Shown here one piece after another: positions 57,136 to 64,000 of a stretch of 64,000 bases of DNA; within the stretch, counting starts at the first letter, position 1; each line of letters begins with the position of its first letter. Made by a program: the position numbers and the translations under genes. The stretch comes from Amoebidium appalachense. Taxonomy: Eukaryota > Ichthyosporea. Under the pieces are notes generated by a model. That model had not been told where the DNA came from. It made no database searches and saw nothing but the letters and a program-made list of their open reading frames with translations. The stretch is from the NCBI GenBank assembly GCA_963693365.1, contig CAVNZM010000010.1:8060001-8124000 (forward strand). The letters run 5' to 3'.

Positions 57136-57934
57136 GTGTGTGTGAACCCGCGGATGTGTGTGTGTGTGTGTGCGTGTGCATACGTGTGCATACGTGTGCA
57201 TGCAAGCACCTACCTGTGAGCACCTCTATCTTGTCAGCCAGCTGCTTCTGCTCGTCCTGTGTCAGTGCCTTCACCTGCATCTCCACACCAGACTCATCGG
57301 CAGACACCCCCTCCTCCTCTGTGCGTCTCTTCTTCTTCTTCTTCTTGCGCTGTGATCCATATTATCGTCAGCAAACATTGATCGCCATGGTGGATGCGAA
57401 GTAAAGGGGGGTGCATGTGGGTAGAGACAGAGAGATGATTAATATCGGCATCCCGGAGGGGGGGATGGGAAGGGGATGGGGGGAAGGGATTTATGTTGGG
57501 AACTTACAACGACAGTGCTCATATCAACCTGACAATCAGAACAGGAAGGGGTGTGTGGTGAGGTGAGGTGTGGTGTGATGTGGCTCTCTCATGCGCGTCT
57601 AAGCCAGCAAGCGTGTGTGTGTGGGTGTGCGTGTGTGCATTTATGTATGTGCGTGCGTGCGTGTGTGCATGTGTGTATGTGTGTACATGTGTGTTTTAAG
57701 TGTGCGCATATGTGTGTGCATGCACGTGTTCTTTTAGGCGCTACCTCCTTGTCGTCCCTGTCTCTGTCCTTCCCCTCCTTCTTGTGTTTGTGCTTGTGCC
57801 TGTGTTCGTGGGAGCCACTAGATGCCTTTCTCTTGTACTCCTTCTCTCTCTTCTTCTTCTTGCCCTCCTTGTCGACCTTGCGAACTTCCCGCCTAAAGGC
57901 CACACACCCATCAGTCATCATACTTAACTATATC

Positions 57935-57969
<35 letters not shown>

Positions 57970-58701
57970 TCCTCCTCCTTCTCTTTCTCTCTCCCCCCCC
58001 TCCCCTCTCCTCCTCCTTCTCTTTCTCTCTCTCTCCCCCCCCCCCTCCCCCCCCCCCCCCCCCCCCCCCCCCCCACTACCCAACACCACCAATACTTACA
58101 ATCCCCCACCCGCCCCCTTTCACCCACCCAATCACCTACACTTCCCGATTGGATCCAATCACCACCAACCCAAACTGGGCTACCCGTCATTCACCAATCC
58201 ATCCAACCAATATCCCCACCATCCTCACCAACCTAAACGGCCCTCACCCTTTCTTTTCACTTCCTAACACATACCCATCCCCTCCTTTCCCCTCCCCCCT
58301 CCCCCCCCTGCCCACCACACACAGCCAACTCCCCCCCCCCCCTCCACCCCCCCCTCCCTTTCGGCCCACCACACACAGCCACACACACGCACTCGCGGAT
58401 TGTCGCACTCACACACACAGGCACACACGAGCACGTGCTCACGTCACACATACAGCTGCACACACAGCATGCACCAACCTAAACACAAACACATGGGCAC
58501 TCACTCTTCTTCGTCTCCTGCCGTAGTTGCCGTGCGCAGTTTGATGATCGTGCCAGGATCCTGCCACAGCCCCGAGTCAGCACACCGTGACCAAGCAACC
58601 GTGGTGTGTGGGTGGTGTACTGTGTGTGTGCCGTGCATGTTTATGCATGTGGGCAAGGCTCTGTGTGTGTGTGTGTGTGTGTCCTTGCGCGCCACACATA
58701 T

Positions 58702-58748
<47 letters not shown>

Positions 58749-59005
58749 GGGGGAGGGGGGGAGGGGGGGGGATGGGCAGGAACCCCAAGAGCAGGCAGAC
58801 GAACCACGCTTGAGAACGGGTGCTTGTGGCGGTGTGTGTGTGTGTGTGTGTGTGTGTGGAGGGGGGAGGGGAGGGGGAGGGGGTGGGGGAAGGGAGGGAG
58901 AGGGGGGGAATGCAGGAATACAGCTCAGAGCAAGTAAAACATGGCAGCACATGCAATACAGAATCCTAACACATAAACAGCTGCAGAAATGAGTTCCTCT
59001 CAGAG

Positions 59006-59095
<90 letters not shown>

Positions 59096-60665
59096 CCCCG
59101 TCCAGTCAATCATTCCTCTTTCTTTGTTAACAGCGCTTACACAGGCGCCTGAGCACACACATGATTCACATTTTTGGATAGAATGTAGAAGGGGTTACTT
59201 TCATTACCATGTCTCGCACACCAACCCAAATGCACACACACCCACCCCCCCCCAAACCCACCCACACCGTACCTCCCCCTCCCTCCCCATCTCCCCGCTC
59301 CCCCCACACCCACATACCCACCCGCCCACTCACCCACCCATCCCCCACACACCCACCTGCCCCTCGTGGTCGTGCTGGCCGCTGGCCCTCCGTGCCTCCT
59401 TCAGTGCCCTCTTCTCCGCCTTCCTCGCCTCCTTCTCCTTGCGCTTACGCTCCTTCCTCTCCGCCCTCTCCCTCTCCTTCTCCCTTTCTCTCTCCTTCTC
59501 CTTCTCCTTCTCCCTCTCCTCCTCATCCTCCGACTCACTAAATTCTTCCAAGGGCACTTGGGACCACAAATGCCTAAATATGGCCTCGAATGTCTTGCCG
59601 TCCATGTGCACTTGTGTGCCCGGGGGGTTGAAGGTGTAGCAGTTGTTGAACATCAGGTTCATGTCGGCCTCAAACTCCCGTGCCTGTGTGTGTGTGTGTG
59701 TGTGCGTGCGTGTGTGTGCGTGTGTGTGTGTGTGTGTGTGCGTCAGCGTGGATATGCGCACGCACACGTGCATGCATTGTTGTACATGGGTGTATAAGCA
59801 CGTGCCTGTGTTTTTGCCCTTGCACGTGCGTATGTGCCTTCACAACACGCGTGTGCGAATTCATGGGTCAGTAAGGCGACTTAAGTTGTGGTGCCTGGGC
59901 CGGGACATAACATAGCAAGCACAGACCCATCACAGATCAAACTTCTCCGTCCGAACGAAATCCCATTCCAGACATATCTGGTGCTGCACAAACACATCGC
60001 CACCCCTTGGCCTTCAAACTCCTACGACCCCCTCTCCCCCCCCACCCCCATCCCATCTCCCCCTCCCCCCAGGCCCTCTTACCTTCTTCCTCCCCCCCCC
60101 CCCCCCCCCCCTCCCCTCTCCCCCCTCCACCCACCCACCCACGAACACCCACTCTCCACCCCACCCACCCACACACCAACCACCTCTATTGACACGCACC
60201 GACTTGTACTGGCCGTTTGCCAGCTTAGCCTTCATGGTGGGCAGGTCCATGGGGTGCTTGATGACGTCAAAGTACTCGGGGCAGCTGTATCTCCTCACAT
60301 AGTCCTCGTTGATCACTTCCATAAAGGGCCACGAGTAGGCCGTGTGCTTGTCCCGCATCATCTCCTTAATCACTCGGTCACGGCAGTAGCGCAGCGCCTC
60401 GCTTAAGGCCGTGCCGGATTTGAACTTGGACGGCTTTTTGGTCTTGGCTGGTGAGTGCGGTAGCTGCGGCTGCAATTAAGAGGGCAAGGGGGGAGGGGGA
60501 GGGGGGGGGGGGGGGAGTTAGGTTGGGGGTGTGGTGAGCTGCAAGATGTGCCTTGTGCATCTGCTTGCGGCGAAAAAGTTCTTGTGTGTGTATGTACGTA
60601 TGAATGTAAGTGTGTGTGTGCATACGTATGCAATGTGAACCCGCGCCCGCATGTGTGTGTGTGGT

Positions 60666-60704
<39 letters not shown>

Positions 60705-61413
60705 CGCAAGCGTACACGTGTGTTTGTGTGTGCATGCGCACGTGCGCATGGGCAGTAACATGAAGCACAGAACGGCCTCCATGCACGTGTGCAACCTATT
60801 TGGGAATCAAATACAGCACACAAAAGGGGTCCCACATGTTAGTGCATGTGGACGGTGGCCACCGACATATCTGCCACATAGTGGCCCCATCCAAACAAAA
60901 CACAAGCGCATCTACAGCAAAACATGCATTTTTGGGCCATGGAACCGTATGGGGATTTGATTGGTTGCCAAAGTGTGGGGCCTGCTTAGTGTGCACGAGC
61001 GCCTGTGCCTGTGCATGTGTGTGCCTGTGTGTGTGTTTAAGGGAAAGGTGGAAGGGAGGGCCGGGCGGGCAGGCAGGCGGGGGTGGGGATGGGGGAGACA
61101 ATGAAAGAGGCAAAACACCTCTGCACGATCACATTAAAGCGCGCGGAGTGGGGGATGAGGAAAAAGGGTGTTACCTCTTTGACCCGGATGGTCGGCACCA
61201 CTGTGCCTGCAACCTCGCCCCCATCGGAATCCTTGCCCTTGGACTCCCCTGAAGTATTAAAACGGTTGGTTAGAAACCAACAATGCGTGCAAGAATGCAT
61301 GTTAACAGATGTCTGTATTTGCCTGTGTATATGTTTGTGGCTGTATTTGTTTGTTTGAAAATGTGAGTGTTTGTGTGTGTATGTATGCGTGTATGTGTGT
61401 TTGTGTGTTTGTG

Positions 61414-61464
<51 letters not shown>

Positions 61465-62009
61465 ACGCGCAAGAGTGTGTGTGTGCGCGCGCATGCACGC
61501 ACGTGTGTGTAGATGTTCATGTATGGGCATTCACGCCTGCGTACGAGTATGCCTTGGAGCGTATGATGTAACCAAAATAGAATTGAAACCGCAGGCTTCC
61601 GCCCGATAGGTAGGGAGGGGCGGGCTTTTCATCTACACATCATAGTTTCTACATTCCGATTTTTGACTGGAGTGCTCTCCATATGGTGATTGAAGCAAAT
61701 GGGCATTCATTAGCTGCAAACGGATCGTGACAGGAGCGCTTTCAAAGTGGCAACCAAATACTGACACTTATGCCCATGGATAAACCCATATCCCATGTGT
61801 GTGGCACCAAAGAACGACTACATTTATTTGTGTGTGTGTATGTGTGTGTGTGTATGTGTGGACGCCCGTGAGTTTGTCCTTTTCTTTTTCACTTGCCCTA
61901 TTGACTCTTCTGGTGTATATACACATCTCTACAGGTGTTGGCCTTTGACCCCCCCCCCCCCCCCTCCCCCTCTTCCCTCCCCTCCACCCACACCCCTCCA
62001 CCCTCCCCC

Positions 62010-62040
<31 letters not shown>

Positions 62041-62389
62041 AAAAAAAAAAAAAAAAACCACCACCCACCCACCCACCCACATACCTTTCTTGCGCACTTT
62101 TTGCTGCTGCTTCTGAAACGGTGCAGACTCCACTTGCTGTGAAGGGGCCTCTCCCTCTTTGGGCATGCTCCTCTGAAGCTCTTGGAAGCGCCGCTGCAGT
62201 CGGTTTGCACAGGCAACAACCACGCTCTCGGGGTGGTTGTACGTGCGGCAGTTGTCAAACACAAGCTGTATGCATGTGTGTGTGTGTGTGTGCGTGCGCG
62301 CCCGTGCGTGCGTGGGTCCAGGTGTGTGTGTGTATGTGTGTATGGTTCCATGCACATGCACAGTGTGTATGCATGCGTACGTGTGTGCG

Positions 62390-62446
<57 letters not shown>

Positions 62447-62911
62447 CGTGCAGAGGCTTTTGCATGCATGCAAATGTATCTCGGGGGGGGGAGGGCTTAG
62501 TCAACCACTTGCATGCCATGTGTCGACTCTCTGCTTGCCTGTAGGAGCGCATTCATCTCACATAATGTCCACTTTCACCAGCTTCATTTACAAGTTCCCG
62601 CCCCCCCCCCCCCTCTTCAAAAAAAAAAAAAAAAAAAAAAAAGAACATATTGCCCACTTTATCCAGCTTCATTTAAAAGCCCCCCCCCCCCCCCCTCTCT
62701 TCACAAACAAACAAACAAAACAACATAACCCACACACCTGGATGTCAGCAAAGCAGTCCATGGCCGTGTCGTACTCCCTCCGTGCCAGCTTGCCCTTGAT
62801 GGTGCCAAAGTCCATAGGCCGAGTCACCACCCGCAGATAGTCCGGGCAGCCGTCCTTGATCGGGTCCACGGGCTGGTTGAACAGGTAGCTGTCATCCGTG
62901 GTCATCAACGC
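52785..62911 (-). CDS. BET bromodomain protein (two bromodomains and ET domain), 5' partial
   Basis: Chromatin reader of acetylated histones (BRD2/3/4-Bdf1 family), nuclear. Exons 5' to 3': 62738-62911, 62085-62265, 61175-61248, 60200-60469, 59357-59683, 58505-58560, 57745-57892, 57508-57528 (21-base microexon), 57214-57349, 56153-56273, 55768-55863, 54741-55326, 53893-54145, 52785-53013; about 890 residues. BD1 lacks its first helix (upstream of the window) but shows [12 protein letters not shown] and [14 protein letters not shown] with the acetyl-lysine Asn. BD2 is whole: AYSWPFMEV (WPF shelf), [18 protein letters not shown] and [15 protein letters not shown]. Then a long Glu/Lys/Arg region, a His/Lys-rich stretch, the ET domain ([47 protein letters not shown]), the acidic [13 protein letters not shown], a Pro/Val/Glu-rich part and a basic C-terminal helix ([20 protein letters not shown]). 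Exon 53893-54145 needs one extra base to stay in frame. The donor of 56153-56273 is the least certain. Confidence 0.9.
53039..53400 (+). repeat. Purine-rich (GGGA)n and G-run block in last BET intron
   Basis: GGGAGAG-type repeats with G-runs at 53068-53086, 53180-53203, 53250-53271 and 53360-53399. A segment of about 120 bases appears twice (53205-53270 resembles 53310-53390: GGGAGAAGGGGAGAG, AAGGAATAT, GAGGGAGG). Confidence 0.85.
53582..53692 (+). repeat. Dispersed 111-bp repeat, copy 2
   Basis: Counterpart of 16204-16314: same length, 10 mismatches, again directly after a G-run and antisense inside an intron of a minus-strand gene. Confidence 0.9.
53981..53986 (-). other. Apparent one-base frameshift in a C-run of the BET gene
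   Basis: On the minus strand the exon reads in frame as [18 protein letters not shown]...AQQQQAPPP up to a run of six C. After it the protein-like frame ([19 protein letters not shown]) is shifted by one. Adding one C restores that frame and gives exactly the phase needed to join the next exon ([13 protein letters not shown]). This may be a sequencing length error or a true mutation. Confidence 0.65.
54311..54403 (+). repeat. C-rich block in BET intron
   Basis: C-runs broken by single T; a similar block lies at 54583-54668. On the transcribed strand these are G-runs. Confidence 0.93.
55330..55430 (+). repeat. (GT)n, (GGA)n and G-run
   Basis: About 28 GT units directly beside the acceptor of BET exon 54741-55326 (CACACAG| on the minus strand), then GGAGGA and a G-run. 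Confidence 0.95.
55497..55595 (+). repeat. T-run/G-run composite
   Basis: T-rich stretch with C interruptions followed by about 36 G, in a BET intron. Confidence 0.93.
56274..56580 (+). repeat. (GTACGT)n and (GT)n tract
   Basis: Begins at the acceptor of BET exon 56153-56273; alternating GTACGT and GTGTGC hexamers, then pure (GT)n at 56419-56469. Confidence 0.95.
59006..59094 (+). repeat. C homopolymer, about 89 bases
   Basis: Longest single-base run in the window, in a BET intron (G-run in the transcript). Confidence 0.97.
60667..60704 (+). repeat. G-run in BET intron
   Basis: About 38 G following (GT)n; C-run in the transcript. Confidence 0.95.
61951..62057 (+). repeat. C-run/A-run composite
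   Basis: C-rich stretch, then about 25 C, about 27 A and CCA/CCCA repeats, ending next to the donor of BET exon 62085-62265. A second C-run/A-run is at 62600-62642. Confidence 0.93.
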
Positions 62912-62941
62912 CTGTGTGTGTGTGTACGTGTGTACGTGTGT

Positions 62942-63013
<72 letters not shown>

Positions 63014-63114
63014 TAGTGTACGTGTGTGTGTACGTGTGTGTGTGTGTGTGTGTGAAGGTCTCTGTTTGTGTGTCTGAAGGTGTGTGTTCGTGTAAGAGAG
63101 CGCAAGTGTGTGTA

Positions 63115-63154
<40 letters not shown>

Positions 63155-63366
63155 CGTGTGGTTGTGTAAGGGTGTGCGTGTGCGCGCTGTGTGTGTGTGT
63201 AAGGGTGTGTGTGTGTAAGAGTGTGTGTATGTGTGTGTGTGTGCATGCATGTGTAGGGGTGTGTGCGTCCATGTACGTGTGTGCGCGCGCACGCGTGCGC
63301 GCGCACGTGTGTGTGTGTGTGTGAGTAACGGTCTGTGTGTGTGTGTGTGTATGTGTGTGTGTATGT

Positions 63367-63402
<36 letters not shown>

Positions 63403-64000
63403 GGGAGGCGTGCGTGTACATGTGTGTGTGTGTGTGTGTGTGTGTGCCGGTCGTGAATGAGTGCGGGTGCACATGTGCGTGTTGTGTGCACACGTGTTGT
63501 ACGTACATGTTTGCATGTTTCAGTTTGTACGTTTCTAGGCAATTGCTTGCAAGTGTGAGCGTGTGTGAGTGGATGTGTGTAGGTGTGATTACACGTGTAT
63601 CTGGAGTGTCTGAGTTCGTGTGTTTGTGTGGAAGAGGCCGGGGTGATGGTGGTGGTGGTGGCTGTGGGGGGGGGGGGGGGGGGGGAGGGGGTGCATGTGT
63701 GTACCTGTGTGTGTGTGTGTCGTGTGTGTGCTTGTGTGTGTGTGCACACGCGTGTATGTGTGTGTGGTACATGTGTGTGTGCGTGTGTGTTCGTGCTTGT
63801 GTCCTTGTACGTGTGCATGTGCGCTGAACGCATGTGTATAAGCGCATTGATACCGTGTATGCGGAACTCTGGTGGGGAATCACACGTGTGTACGTGTGTG
63901 TGCAAGAGTGTGTGCTTCCTACGTGTCTCTGCTCATTGCATCTTCCACCCAGAGCCCCCTCTAGCTACTCCCCCACCCATCCGCAAGCACAAAAGCACAC
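62912..64000. other. Upstream intron of the BET gene
   Basis: (GT)n-rich throughout (62942-63004, 63118-63150, 63419-63445), with a palindromic GTGTGCGCGCGCACGCGTGC stretch at 63280-63310 and G-runs at 63369-63401 and 63666-63685. No exon for the N-terminal helix of BD1 was recognised before the window ends. Confidence 0.75.

Overview
This window is nuclear DNA of a eukaryote, almost certainly a unicellular one. Most genes are split by spliceosomal introns (GT-AG, plus one clear GC-AG). AATAAA signals follow several genes and there are TATA boxes. Nothing resembles bacterial operons or ribosome binding sites. Introns and intergenic DNA are packed with very long G/C homopolymers (up to 89 bases), (CA)n/(GT)n and (CT)n tracts. 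I cannot name the species. A protein tail rich in SH2-type tyrosine motifs and a BET-type bromodomain protein would fit a unicellular relative of animals, but that is only a suggestion.

Layout. 120-7699 (+): 3' two thirds of a bacterial-type 2,4-dienoyl-CoA reductase (FadH family), 11 exons seen. 9421-16620 (-): complete glutaryl-CoA dehydrogenase, 16 exons, 423 aa. 16621-21480: gene-free, with CT repeats and several hairpins. 21481-26163 (+): VWA-domain protein with a long Pro/Thr/Tyr-rich tail, 5 exons. 26164-29897: gene-free. 29898-34544 (+): FadE-type acyl-CoA dehydrogenase with a mitochondrial-type leader, 7 exons, 746 aa. 34545-37368: gene-free, with a large imperfect palindrome. 37369-38610 (-) and 39089-39952 (+): two intronless, divergent genes, an alpha/beta hydrolase and a flavin-reductase-like protein. 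42683-45673 (-): type II membrane protein with a parallel beta-helix, 3 exons. 49003-50835 (-): intronless type I membrane protein. 52785-62911 (-): BET bromodomain protein, 14 exons seen, 5' end outside the window.

Function. Three of the nine genes belong to acyl-CoA oxidation (FadH, GCDH, FadE). The first two are convergent neighbours and the third lies 13 kb further on, so this is a loose fatty-acid/lysine catabolism neighbourhood. Two neighbouring genes encode surface proteins with mucin-like stalks. The exon models were built by reading homology and splice phase by hand. All junctions close in frame except one, in the bromodomain gene, where a single base seems to be missing in a C-run.
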